Source of the DNA: Anaerolineaceae bacterium oral taxon 439 | GTDB taxonomy: Bacteria; Chloroflexota; Anaerolineae; Anaerolineales; Anaerolineaceae | Length of the DNA stretch: 64,000 bases | Direction: 5' to 3' | Assembly: GCA_001717545.1 (NCBI GenBank) | Contig: CP017039.1 | Span: 2,046,001 to 2,110,000 of the forward strand | Shown here: positions 45,908 to 54,805 of the stretch, one piece after another | How positions within the stretch are numbered: position 1 is the first letter of the stretch | Layout: every line of letters begins with the position of its first letter | Position numbers and translations under genes: made by a program | Notes under the pieces: generated by a model | Seen by the model: the letters and a program-made list of their open reading frames with translations, nothing else | The model's database searches: none | What the model was told of the DNA's origin: nothing

Positions 45908-47686
45908 CTAAAAATACAGCTGCGTCTTATCGTCCGCGGTCGAAATCCCAGACCTGATCACATGAACCCGGTAGGTCGTCTTCCCGATCAGCAGGATATC
46001 CCCATCCTTTAATCGCGCCCGCGTCTGAATCCGGTTCCCGTTGAGAACGACGCCGTTACTGGAGGCCATATCCTCGATATAGAGCGTATCGTTGAGATAC
46101 GCCAGCTTGAAATGCACCTTGGAAATACTCTCGTCGCCGTTCAGCCCGACGATTCCTTCAGCGGTCCGACGCCCGAACGTCTTTTCGCCGCCGCTGATAA
46201 TCGATTCGCGGATCGGCGCTTCGACCCGACTCCGGTCCATATTTTCAAAAGAGATATTGCAGGAGCCTTTCGCGCGGTCCGCCTCCGTCTCAAAGCCGAC
46301 GGTCGAAAGCTGATTCGCAATTCCGTCGGGAACCATGTCCGTCACGGTCGGCGGAATATCGGCGCCCTCGTCGTCCCAATCGTAATCGTCCCGCGCGTCT
46401 CTCCTCTCGGAGCGGACACCCCGCGTAAAGAGAATAACCGCCAGCAGGACCAGCCCGACCAGCCCCGCTCCAATCGCGATCAGAATTTTATTTTTAACCG
46501 TATATCCGAAAAGCGTCGTCGAACCATCCAGCCAAGATTCCGACGGTTCCAGCATCACCTGAGCCGTCGCCGTCATCTCAGCCTCTACCGTCGCCGTCAT
46601 CTCAACCTCTGCCGTCGCCGTCATCTCAGCCTCTGCCGTCGCCGTCATCTCAGCCTCTGCCGTCGCCGTCATCTGCGCTTCTGCCGTCGCCGTCAGCGAC
46701 TGGGCCACAGCGGTCAGCTCCTGCGCATATGTCATGACGTCGTTATACAGACCGCGGATCTTCGCGTTCTTCTTGACCGCCGACGCGGTTTCCGATCCTC
46801 GCGTCCCGAACCGCAGCGTCAATTGGTACGTGTCCTCCGGATTCGGCTTCAGCCCGATATAATCCTGCTGAAGCTGTCCGGTCAGGACGTACGACCGGAG
46901 CATCTCAACAACAATATTATCGACAACCTTCTGATTCCCGTCGTTGTATTCGCGCGCGCGCTGCGTCGTTCCGCTCGAGCTGTCGGTAATCTCGCGCATC
47001 AGGTCGACATGCTCCTGCTTTGTCATGTTGTCCTTATCATTATGAACAACGGCGTACACCGGGATTCCATATTCCTTCAACGCGTTTTTCAAATTCAGCT
47101 TGGAAATCTTTTTTTCGGAATGCGTCGTCGCGTCGGTAATCAGGACGATCGCCTGATACTCCTGAATTTTCGTTTCGCGCCGCTGCGCGAGGAAAGCGAT
47201 CCCCTCCGAAAGCGCGGCGAAATAATCGGAATCCTCCGCCGTATAGGAGAACGCCTGCGAATTTTCTTCCGGGTTATACGCGCCTTCAACGCGGTCTCCG
47301 AACGGGATAACGAAATACGTTCGCGTCCGTCCTTCGCCGAGGTCGTTCTTCGTCGAGTCCATGAAGCGTTCGATAATTTCCTTCGCGCGCGACCGTTCGA
47401 GAAAATAATTATTCTTCTTCAGGTCGACCAGGAACAGGATCGTCATCGGATAGTCGGTATTCTTCCCGATCTGTTCAAAACTGACGTTCTGAAGCGGGGA
47501 ATCGTCGATCGTCACGAACGGTTCGGTCGCGTCGACGACATGCGTCGGATCGTTGAAATAAATCTGGACGTTTTTCGAGGAATAATAAATATTCCCAACG
47601 CGAACGACGTCGCTGTTCGACTGAAATCCGCAAAGCAGGAAAATAACCGTCAGCGAAACAACAAGACACAGTATCCTTTTTTTCAT
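45908..47686 (-). CDS. Secreted VWA-like domain, membrane helix, cytosolic FHA domain
   Basis: About 592 residues: signal peptide (MKKRILCLVVSLTVIFLLCG), a VWA-like domain (MTILFLVDLKKNN ... VLITDATTHSEKK), an octapeptide-repeat stalk (EMTATAEA), a membrane helix (ILIAIGAGLVGLVLLAVILF), then an FHA domain with FGRRTAEGI, SISKVHFKL and SSNGVVLNG. The MIDAS motif DxSxS is degenerate (DLKKN), so metal-dependent ligand binding is doubtful. It would link an outside event to cytosolic phosphothreonine binding. The ATG at 47686 follows GGAG by six bases and is preferred to 47698. Confidence 0.82.
   Translation of the reverse strand: MKKRILCLVVSLTVIFLLCGFQSNSDVVRVGNIYYSSKNVQIYFNDPTHVVDATEPFVTIDDSPLQNVSFEQIGKNTDYPMTILFLVDLKKNNYFLERSRAKEIIERFMDSTKNDLGEGRTRTYFVIPFGDRVEGAYNPEENSQAFSYTAEDSDYFAALSEGIAFLAQRRETKIQEYQAIVLITDATTHSEKKISKLNLKNALKEYGIPVYAVVHNDKDNMTKQEHVDLMREITDSSSGTTQRAREYNDGNQKVVDNIVVEMLRSYVLTGQLQQDYIGLKPNPEDTYQLTLRFGTRGSETASAVKKNAKIRGLYNDVMTYAQELTAVAQSLTATAEAQMTATAEAEMTATAEAEMTATAEVEMTATVEAEMTATAQVMLEPSESWLDGSTTLFGYTVKNKILIAIGAGLVGLVLLAVILFTRGVRSERRDARDDYDWDDEGADIPPTVTDMVPDGIANQLSTVGFETEADRAKGSCNISFENMDRSRVEAPIRESIISGGEKTFGRRTAEGIVGLNGDESISKVHFKLAYLNDTLYIEDMASSNGVVLNGNRIQTRARLKDGDILLIGKTTYRVHVIRSGISTADDKTQLYF
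46563..46700. repeat. 24-bp tandem repeat coding an Ala/Thr/Glu stalk
   Basis: Five full copies and one partial copy of a 24-base unit (GCCGTCGCCGTCATCTCAGC plus CTCT) inside the VWA-FHA gene. Single-base changes occur in copies 2 and 5. It encodes the octapeptide EMTATAEA just outside the membrane helix, where copy number would set the stalk length. Confidence 0.85.
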
Positions 47687-47700
47687 GGCAAGCTCCATTT

Positions 47701-48405
47701 TTATTGAATCATGACCGCAATGGCCGAAAAATTATCGCTTTCCGACTTGAGTCGACGAACGATACGCAGCAACATAAAGTCAACCCAATCCTTAGGCTGA
47801 CGCGATTTCAGCAGATCGATTTCCATCTCCGTTTCAAAAAGATATTCCCAGAATCCGTCGGAACACATCAGGAAAGCGTCGCCCGCCGCGGCATCGATCG
47901 CGGGATAGAGCTGCGGCTGGACCTTTTCGCTCGTTCCGATCGCGCGGACAAGCCGGCTCCGGTCGGGATGAAACCGGATATCCCCATAGTTCACCTCGCC
48001 GGAAGCGTAGGCGGCGTAGGCGACGCTGTGGTCGGCGGTCCGCTGGAAAAGTTCGCCTTTACGGAAATAATAGAGGCGCGAATCGCCGACATTCGCGAAG
48101 CGAAAGACACCCTCTTTCAAAAACGCGCTGACGAGCGTCGTCCGCGGGCCGTTCTGAGAATAAACGTACGAATTGATCCCCTGATACGCCGCTTCGATCG
48201 CCTCGTTCGTGAGCTCCGCCTCTCCGATCGGAAGCGACCGGATCGTTCTGACCGCGTATTGCGAAGCCAGTTCCCCGCGGGCGTGCCCGCCCAGTCCGTC
48301 CGCCAGCGCCCAGACGCCCAGATTCCCGTCGGCGAAAAATTCGAGCGCGTCTTCGTTCGGCGTGTGGGTTCCAGGATTGGTAAATAAAAAAGTAGACAGT
48401 TTCAT
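47701..48405 (-). CDS. PP2C-type Ser/Thr phosphatase, cytosolic
   Basis: 234 residues with the metal-binding motifs of PP2C: NEDALEFF, VWALADGLGGH, ANVGDSRLYYF, FLMCSDGFWEYL and ESDNFSAIAV. It should remove phosphate from Ser/Thr targets of the nearby kinases. No membrane segment. It lies between the receptor-type PP2C gene and the VWA-FHA gene with gaps of about ten bases each, so these are one transcript. Confidence 0.88.
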   Translation of the reverse strand: MKLSTFLFTNPGTHTPNEDALEFFADGNLGVWALADGLGGHARGELASQYAVRTIRSLPIGEAELTNEAIEAAYQGINSYVYSQNGPRTTLVSAFLKEGVFRFANVGDSRLYYFRKGELFQRTADHSVAYAAYASGEVNYGDIRFHPDRSRLVRAIGTSEKVQPQLYPAIDAAAGDAFLMCSDGFWEYLFETEMEIDLLKSRQPKDWVDFMLLRIVRRLKSESDNFSAIAVMIQ

Positions 48406-48414
48406 CGTTCCTCG

Positions 48415-50574
48415 CTAATCGCAGCAAATAACTTCAGCGGTTAAATTATCCTGTTTGGGTGCGTTTTTCTTTAAAACCATGCTCTTCATCGCGTCCGCGC
48501 AGGCCTGCGCCGTCCCCTGGCTCATCGCGACCAGAAGCTCCTTCTCGGTCAGCCGGCCGCTGACCCCGTCGGTGCAGAGCAGGATCCGATCGCCGGATTG
48601 CAGCCGCAGCCCGGTCAGGTTCTGATCCAGATCGCGCAGTTCGCGCCGCCCAATATTCGACGTCAGCCCCTGAAGCGAAGGCTCGGCCATGAGCTGTTCC
48701 TTCGTAATCTCGCGATACATGAATTTCAGGTACAGTTCGTTCAGGCGGTTATGCTCCTTGTTGAGCTGGTAAAGCCGGCCCTGACGGAAGAGGAAAATCG
48801 CGCTGTCGCCGACGCTGACCCAGTACATCCCGTTCCGGTAAATATAGACGCAGATTAACGTCGTCCCGCCCTTCTGACGATCCGTTTCGTAGATATCATG
48901 ATTCGTCTCTGCGACGAGAGAAGATAGCTGCCGCGGGATATTTCCGGCCGGAGAAAAATTCAGGAACGCCTTTCGGAACTTCCCGATCGCCCGCTCGCTG
49001 ATCGATTTCCCGTTCTTAAGCCCGCCCATTCCGTCCGCGACGATCGCCAGAATTCCGCGCTTCGCGACCAGTTCCGGATCGGAGATATCCGAAAAACCGA
49101 ATGAGTCTTCCTGATAATCCCGCCGCCCCTGATGCTGCATGTTTCCAAAATCGAATTTCAGGAAAGCGCTCATCGCCTGAATCTCCATCGTTTTCGGATC
49201 GGTCCCGACCCCGTCTTCGAGCCGAAGCGTCCGATTTTCCCGCGGCTCCCGGATATCCCGCGCTTCCGGCGCCGCGGCAGGTCGTACTGGAGCGGGTCGT
49301 GCCGCCGCCGGGCGGATCCGCTCCGGACGGGCCGGGCGGCGCTTCCGCTTCCGGATCAGCGTCCAGACCGCGCCGATCCCCACCAGTCCTGCCGCTGCGA
49401 TGATTAATTCTCGAAGATATTTTTTAATTTTATCCCAGATCCCGCCACGTGTTGGAACGCCTGTATCGCTCGTTTCCAAAGGGTTGATATCTGCACTGCC
49501 CGTTCCCGGCACAGTGGTTTCAATGGGGCGGGCCGTCAGCGTCGCCGTCGACGTTGGCGTCGGGATTGGCGTTGGCGTTGGCGCAGGTGGATATATGTTT
49601 TCGTCCGAGCCATTCTCATTCCCTGCCGGTCCGATAGGTGCCAGGTTCAATCCTTGCCCTTCTTCAACTTCTGGATTCTGAAAATCCTGATTCTGTACAG
49701 ATTCAGGATTACCTGTTGAGAGAATGTCCGCACCTGGCGCGCCATTGGACGGTGCAGATTGTACAGAATGATTTCCATCACCCCAAATAGCCCGTGCAGT
49801 TTGAGCCTGTGCGGTTTCAGTTGCAATTTGAGCCTGTTCCGCTTGTGTCCTCGCGGATTCCGTTTGGGCCAATGCAACCCTGGCTTGCTCAGTTTTAGAA
49901 GGATCTGGGGTATCTGAAGGCACAAATGTCGCGTCCGGTGTAGGCATACTATGAGGATTCACCATCTTATACACTTCGTCTAATGTTGAATAAAGGTCAG
50001 ACATGCCAGGATTCCGTTGGTCAATCATCCACGCAAGCTCGCTGACAAAGAAGCGGTGAGGATCAAAGCTTTTATCGTCAGACGAGGATATACCACGATA
50101 ATTTTCTTTTATACAATTTTCATATACTTTGAAGTAATACCACTCGCTCGGCATCTTAATACAATTTTGGTTCACTGCATTATTTCCAGAGCTCAGATCT
50201 ACCGGTTGAAAAAAAAGGTTCTCAAATTCTGGAGAGGAAAAAAAATCACCAGAATCCTGATTATCCGAGGCAGACATAATCCAGCAATCGAAAGCCCTCT
50301 TTAAACATAATTCCTTGTCTGTATCCACATATGCTTTCATCCCATCTATTCTTTGTTTTTTTTCGTCAGCCTTCAGATTTTCGTCGCCATAAATCTTCGT
50401 TTCATACGCGTCAATAATTTCCTGAATAAAATGAGGGTATTCCGGCGGCTCCTGCCCCTGCCCCAGCGCGGCGAGCGCCCGCGCGAAAACCAGAACCATT
50501 GCAATTATCGCCGCGCCCAGCGCCCGCCGCGCCCTTCCGCCCCATATCCCGTTCAACCGCTTCGCCTTCGGCAT
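48415..50574 (-). CDS. Receptor-type PP2C phosphatase with outside sensor region
   Basis: About 719 residues: signal peptide (1-42), outside region about 43-230 of unknown fold with several Cys, a Gln/Ala-rich coil (TEQARVALAQTESARTQAEQ), a Pro/Thr stalk, one membrane helix at about 390-409, a basic linker and a cytosolic PP2C domain from about 470 (QEDSFGF, VADGMGGL, VSVGDSAIF, LLCTDGVSG, DNLTAEV). The bases coding the outside region (about 49660-50400) are clearly richer in A/T than the rest. ATG 50574 is spaced six bases from GGAGG; the ATG at 50580 touches it. Confidence 0.83.
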   Translation of the reverse strand: MPKAKRLNGIWGGRARRALGAAIIAMVLVFARALAALGQGQEPPEYPHFIQEIIDAYETKIYGDENLKADEKKQRIDGMKAYVDTDKELCLKRAFDCWIMSASDNQDSGDFFSSPEFENLFFQPVDLSSGNNAVNQNCIKMPSEWYYFKVYENCIKENYRGISSSDDKSFDPHRFFVSELAWMIDQRNPGMSDLYSTLDEVYKMVNPHSMPTPDATFVPSDTPDPSKTEQARVALAQTESARTQAEQAQIATETAQAQTARAIWGDGNHSVQSAPSNGAPGADILSTGNPESVQNQDFQNPEVEEGQGLNLAPIGPAGNENGSDENIYPPAPTPTPIPTPTSTATLTARPIETTVPGTGSADINPLETSDTGVPTRGGIWDKIKKYLRELIIAAAGLVGIGAVWTLIRKRKRRPARPERIRPAAARPAPVRPAAAPEARDIREPRENRTLRLEDGVGTDPKTMEIQAMSAFLKFDFGNMQHQGRRDYQEDSFGFSDISDPELVAKRGILAIVADGMGGLKNGKSISERAIGKFRKAFLNFSPAGNIPRQLSSLVAETNHDIYETDRQKGGTTLICVYIYRNGMYWVSVGDSAIFLFRQGRLYQLNKEHNRLNELYLKFMYREITKEQLMAEPSLQGLTSNIGRRELRDLDQNLTGLRLQSGDRILLCTDGVSGRLTEKELLVAMSQGTAQACADAMKSMVLKKNAPKQDNLTAEVICCD

Positions 50575-50614
50575 AGACATCCTCCCTATCCTTTCGCTTC
50601 TTCCGCCCCGCGAT

Positions 50615-51496
50615 CTATCCGACCCGGAAGCCCACCCGCTTCGAACCCAGATAAATCACGTCGTTTCGCTTCAGCGTCTTCGGTGCGCGCGGCTCGATCT
50701 TCCGCCCGTTCAGGTACGTCCCGTACGTCGACCCCATATCCACGACCTGATACGCGCCGTGGCTGGCGCTGTAACGAATCGCACAGTGCTTCTTGCTGAT
50801 TCCCTTCACGTAATTGCGCATGACCAGACTGCATTCGCGCGACCGCCCGATCGTCAGCATCTGGCCCGAAAGCGGGATGGACTGGCCCGCGTAATCGCCT
50901 TCAATTCCGACGAGACGGGCCCGCGACGGCGATCCCGACGGACGTCGGGAAGGAGAGCGACCGTCGCCGAAAAGATCCGTATCGTCGTCCTGAAACGTCA
51001 TCGATCCGCCCCGCGACCGGCTCGATCGGGAGGAGCTTCGTCCTTCCGACCTGAAAATATCGTCATCGCGGTCGTCAAACGAAAACGGATCCTGCCGCGA
51101 ACGGCGCGAGCCGGAGCCGCCGCGCTTCTGCGACCGGTCATAGAGGATCATCCCGATCAGGATCGCCGCCCCAACCAGCGCGACGATAATCGTCATCTTG
51201 TGCTCTTCCCAGACAGATTTCTTTGGCCTAAAAACCCCATTAATCAAATCCCATATACCGTGGCCTACTACATTTTCTAATGTTCCTCCCGCGAATTCCT
51301 TTAAATAGTCCAGAACCCCATCCAAAAATCCCGAACTCGCTTCAATCGCTGGAGATGAATCCAAACCAAAGACGCCCATCAGTTCGCCCATGTCCTGAAG
51401 CGCCGGCTGGAACGCGTTCTCGAACGCCAGCGCCGGCGAAAACGAAATCAGGAGAACGAAAGACAACACAAGCGGTACCCACACAATTTTTTTCAT
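50615..51496 (-). CDS. Membrane-anchored FHA domain protein
   Basis: 293 residues: signal peptide (1-24), a short outside part, one membrane helix (MTIIVALVGAAILIGMILY), a low-complexity Ser/Arg/Asp linker, and a C-terminal FHA domain with LTIGRSRECSLVM, ISKKHCAIRY and GSTYGTYLNGRKI. The linker could be a phosphorylation target. It starts the minus-strand run of the signalling cluster, with a divergent promoter region towards the kinase at 51819. Bases 51200-51340, coding the outside part, are AT-rich, as in the PP2C receptor gene. Confidence 0.82.
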   Translation of the reverse strand: MKKIVWVPLVLSFVLLISFSPALAFENAFQPALQDMGELMGVFGLDSSPAIEASSGFLDGVLDYLKEFAGGTLENVVGHGIWDLINGVFRPKKSVWEEHKMTIIVALVGAAILIGMILYDRSQKRGGSGSRRSRQDPFSFDDRDDDIFRSEGRSSSRSSRSRGGSMTFQDDDTDLFGDGRSPSRRPSGSPSRARLVGIEGDYAGQSIPLSGQMLTIGRSRECSLVMRNYVKGISKKHCAIRYSASHGAYQVVDMGSTYGTYLNGRKIEPRAPKTLKRNDVIYLGSKRVGFRVG

Positions 51497-51818
51497 CAGA
51501 ATCCTCCAGAATTACGATTCTCATTATGAACGAAACCCGACATAATCTCTAAGAAAGCCTGCTTTCAAAAAAATTTATGAAAAATTAAGCCCTTAACAAT
51601 AAGTTAGACATATTATAGTCCGCCTCGGCATGAAAAATTAAATAAAATTTGGGCAAAACAAGGTCAATTTCTGTTAAAACACCCGCTGTCGATAAAAAGA
51701 ATGTAAACTTATGCAAACGAAAGATTAAGTTCCGAATCCATATTATAGTACGAAAAGGTATTTTAGAAAATACCTGGCAGGAATAAATCGAAAAATATGA
51801 AATACTTGGTAATGGGCT
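51497..51818. promoter_or_regulatory. Divergent AT-rich promoter region of the signalling cluster
   Basis: 322 bases between the FHA gene (minus) and the kinase gene (plus), much richer in A/T than the genes. CATATTATAGT-like boxes occur at about 51608 and 51738. An 8-bp dyad AGGTATTT-TAGA-AAATACCT lies at 51756-51775, 44 bases before the kinase start, and could be an operator or leader hairpin. No gene fits here. Confidence 0.45.
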
Positions 51819-53864
51819 ATGACGAATTTTGACGATCTCTGCATGAACTGTTTCGAACCGCGCCAGGGAGAAAACCCCTGTCCGAAATGCGGCGCGCCGG
51901 TCAAGCCGCCGTCGCAGAGCGGGTTCACGCTGCCGCCGGGAACGATCCTGAGCGGAAAATACCTGGTCGGGAAGGTCCTCGGCCAGGGCGGTTTCGGGAT
52001 CACCTACCTTGGCTTCGACCTGAACCTGAAAAGTAAAATCGCGATCAAGGAATACTTCCTGAACGGATTTGTAACGCGAAGAAACGGGAAAATCGTCCCC
52101 GCCAATCCGCAGAACCGTGAAACGTTCCTGGAAGGCGTTGAGACCTTTTATCGTGAGGCCGAAAACCTCGCGCGCTTCCGTTCGAATCCGATCATCGTCA
52201 ACGTTTACGACTTTTTCCGCGAAAACGGGACCGCGTATATCGTCATGGAATATATTACCGGTACGTCGCTGGAAACGTATCTGGAAAAGAAGAATGGGAA
52301 ACTCGGATACAACGAAACGCTCCGGATCCTGAACCCAATCATGGACGCGCTGGACACGCTCCATAACGCCGGTTTCCTTCATCGCGACGTCTCGCCGGAT
52401 AATATCCTGATCGCGACCGACGGACGGATCCGCCTGATCGACTTTGGGGCGACGCTTCCCGCCCTGAAAGGCAGTCGGGAAAACCTGCCGACGATCCTGA
52501 AAACCGGGTATGCGCCGATTGAACAGCACGCACAGGCTGAGGCCCAGGGATCCTGGACCGATTTATACGCGCTCGGGGCGACGTTTTATCGCTGCCTGAC
52601 CGGGGAGGCAATTCCCGAAGCCACCGACCGGATCCTCAAGGATTCGCTTTCCGCCCCGTCGAAAAAAGGCGCGATCCTTCCTTCGGCGGCGGACCGGGCG
52701 ATCGTAAAAGCGCTGGCGATCCATTCTGAAGACCGGATCCAGACGATCGCCGAATTCCGAGACGCGCTGAGCCGTTCCCAATCCCCTATGCCAGCCAAAA
52801 CGTCCGACCCCGCCGCGGAGAATAAATCCTACGCGAAATCAAAGCGGGCCGACGATAAAAAAACGGGCGCTGAAAACCGCTCGGGGAAACCGAAAGCGAA
52901 AAGCGATCGGAAACTGCTCCGAGGGCCGCTCTTCCGCTTCCTTCTCCTCGCCACCGCTTATTTAGCGCTCGTCAACGGGTTCAACCGCCTGACCCGGAGC
53001 CATTCGGGCTTCGCCGTCTATCCGATCCTGAAGCTGACTTCCGCGCCCGCGACCGGGCCGGGAGCCGCCGCGCCGATCGGATCGACGGGCCCGGAAAAAA
53101 CGGGACCGACCGGTCTGCCGACCGCCGCGTCAACTTCAACTCAGTTGTCTACGCGAAAACCTTCCGCCACGCTCAGCACGTCCACGCTCCCTTCGACGCT
53201 CACGCCAACGCTTCAGCCAACCCGAGCGCAGTCAACTGCGTTCGCCGCGTCCCCGGTCCCGGAGCGAGCGGAAAACCGCGTCCGAACGATCGATAACATG
53301 ACCGAAGTCAATATCCGTTCAAGATCGATGAATTATTGGATAGACGAGCGAGAAATATCGGCGCAGCAATTTACCAATTATGCCGTCCAAAACGGCCTGG
53401 TCCAGCGGAGACCGAACGATCCGCCCGCGGCGCCAATGACGCAGGTTTCGCGGACCGACGCCGCCAACTACTGCGTCTGGGCTGGCGGACGCCTCCCGAC
53501 GTTCCGGGAATGGCTCGCCGCCGCGAATCCGGGCTATGACCCTGCCGCCGGCATCGCGCTCGCTCCGGATATCGACCTGACGGGAACGAACTGCGGAAGT
53601 CTCCGCGCGAATCACGTCGACAATCCTCACTTTCCCGCGAACGGGAACGGGGTCTACGACCTGTACGGAAACGTCTGGGAATGGATCAACGGTGCGCCCG
53701 ACGCGGCGCTCATCGAAGAAATCACGGGCGAAACCGATCTGCGCTTTCTTGTCGTCGGGGGCTCCTGGAAAAGCGAATGCGATTCGCTCCTCGATCCCGC
53801 GAACCTGGTTCAAGCTGGCGCGGAACGGGACGACGTCGGCTTCCGATGCGTCCGCGACGGATAA
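51819..53864 (+). CDS. Zinc-ribbon Ser/Thr kinase with outside FGE/SUMF1-like domain
   Basis: 681 residues. Zinc ribbon (Cys8, Cys11, Cys21, Cys24), kinase with GQGGFGITYL P-loop, Lys77, HRDVSPDN (Asp190) and DFG 208-210, a basic linker, one membrane helix at about 370-387, a Thr/Ser-rich stalk, and from about residue 495 a formylglycine-generating-enzyme-like fold (GGRLPTFREWLAA, YDLYGNVWEW, VVGGSW, VGFRCV). The FGE part is outside the cell and is short, so it is more likely a sensor than an oxidase. Paralogue of the kinase at 44406. Confidence 0.86.
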   Translation: MTNFDDLCMNCFEPRQGENPCPKCGAPVKPPSQSGFTLPPGTILSGKYLVGKVLGQGGFGITYLGFDLNLKSKIAIKEYFLNGFVTRRNGKIVPANPQNRETFLEGVETFYREAENLARFRSNPIIVNVYDFFRENGTAYIVMEYITGTSLETYLEKKNGKLGYNETLRILNPIMDALDTLHNAGFLHRDVSPDNILIATDGRIRLIDFGATLPALKGSRENLPTILKTGYAPIEQHAQAEAQGSWTDLYALGATFYRCLTGEAIPEATDRILKDSLSAPSKKGAILPSAADRAIVKALAIHSEDRIQTIAEFRDALSRSQSPMPAKTSDPAAENKSYAKSKRADDKKTGAENRSGKPKAKSDRKLLRGPLFRFLLLATAYLALVNGFNRLTRSHSGFAVYPILKLTSAPATGPGAAAPIGSTGPEKTGPTGLPTAASTSTQLSTRKPSATLSTSTLPSTLTPTLQPTRAQSTAFAASPVPERAENRVRTIDNMTEVNIRSRSMNYWIDEREISAQQFTNYAVQNGLVQRRPNDPPAAPMTQVSRTDAANYCVWAGGRLPTFREWLAAANPGYDPAAGIALAPDIDLTGTNCGSLRANHVDNPHFPANGNGVYDLYGNVWEWINGAPDAALIEEITGETDLRFLVVGGSWKSECDSLLDPANLVQAGAERDDVGFRCVRDG

Positions 53865-53888
53865 AAAACCGCCGCGCCGGCCCGCGAT

Positions 53889-54650
53889 TCAGAGACGGCG
53901 CCCGATCAGGACCGAAACGTTATCCGGCCCACCCTTTTCGTTGACCCGGCGGATGAGCTCTTCCGCCGCGCCACGCGGCGATTTTTCCAGAACGACGTCG
54001 CGAATCTCATCCTCCTGAAGGACGCCCCAGAGCCCATCCGAGCAGAGCAATACGCGATCGCCCCGCGCCCATTCGGCCTTCGCGATATACGGTTTGACTT
54101 TCTCCTGCCGGAGCGATATTGCCATGGTCAAAACGCTGCGTTTGAGATGCGTTTTGGCTTCCTCCTCGGTAATCAGCCCCAATCGGACCTGCTCCGCGAC
54201 CAGGCTGTGATCGTAGCTGATCTGTTTGATTTGATCCCCATGGATCAGGTAAGCGCGGCTGTCGCCGACATTCGCGATCGTCAGCCGGTCCCCGGTCAGC
54301 AGCGCGACGACGATCGTACAACCCATCCAGCCATGCTCCGCGTCCCGCGTGGAAACGCGCTTAATGGCGCGATGCGCCGCGTCGATCCCCTGCCGAATCG
54401 CGCTTTCCGCGGACCGCGTCAGAAGTCCGAAGCGAAACGAAGCGGTAAACGTCTCGATCGCGGTACGGCTGGCGATTTCGCCGCCGTTATACCCGCCCAT
54501 CCCGTCCGATACGATCAGCCCTGCCGGCCGCCGCAGCCATTCATTCGGTTCGATCATGCCGATCGCGTCCTGGTTGGGCGATTCAGCGCGTTTTCGCCCA
54601 GGATCGGTCGCCCCGCCGATTTCGACGAATGGATATCGTTGTTCGATCAT
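53889..54650 (-). CDS. PP2C-type Ser/Thr phosphatase, cytosolic
   Basis: 253 residues with all PP2C motifs: NQDAIGM, LIVSDGMGGYNGGE, IANVGDSRAYLI, VLLCSDGLWGVL and GPDNVSVLI. No signal or membrane segment. It converges on the kinase at 51819, 24 bases apart end to end. It is the third PP2C of the cluster and the closest to classical PstP/Stp-type enzymes. Confidence 0.9.
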   Translation of the reverse strand: MIEQRYPFVEIGGATDPGRKRAESPNQDAIGMIEPNEWLRRPAGLIVSDGMGGYNGGEIASRTAIETFTASFRFGLLTRSAESAIRQGIDAAHRAIKRVSTRDAEHGWMGCTIVVALLTGDRLTIANVGDSRAYLIHGDQIKQISYDHSLVAEQVRLGLITEEEAKTHLKRSVLTMAISLRQEKVKPYIAKAEWARGDRVLLCSDGLWGVLQEDEIRDVVLEKSPRGAAEELIRRVNEKGGPDNVSVLIGRRL

Positions 54651-54805
54651 GCAGTTATTCCTCCCGACTTATCTACAAGCATACAGGAAAATCATCCTTT
54701 TCAAGGAACTGCCCGAGTTTTTTCATTGAATTGACAGATTATCACAAGGTTTAGCAGATCATTCCATCTTATAATAATATAAAAATCAAGCTGTCGGAGA
54801 AACTC

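Noticed and set aside
46112-47707. 531-codon open frame on the plus strand
   Set aside because: It is antisense to the VWA-FHA gene, is Arg-rich without any domain, and arises from the C/G-ending codon habit of the sense gene.
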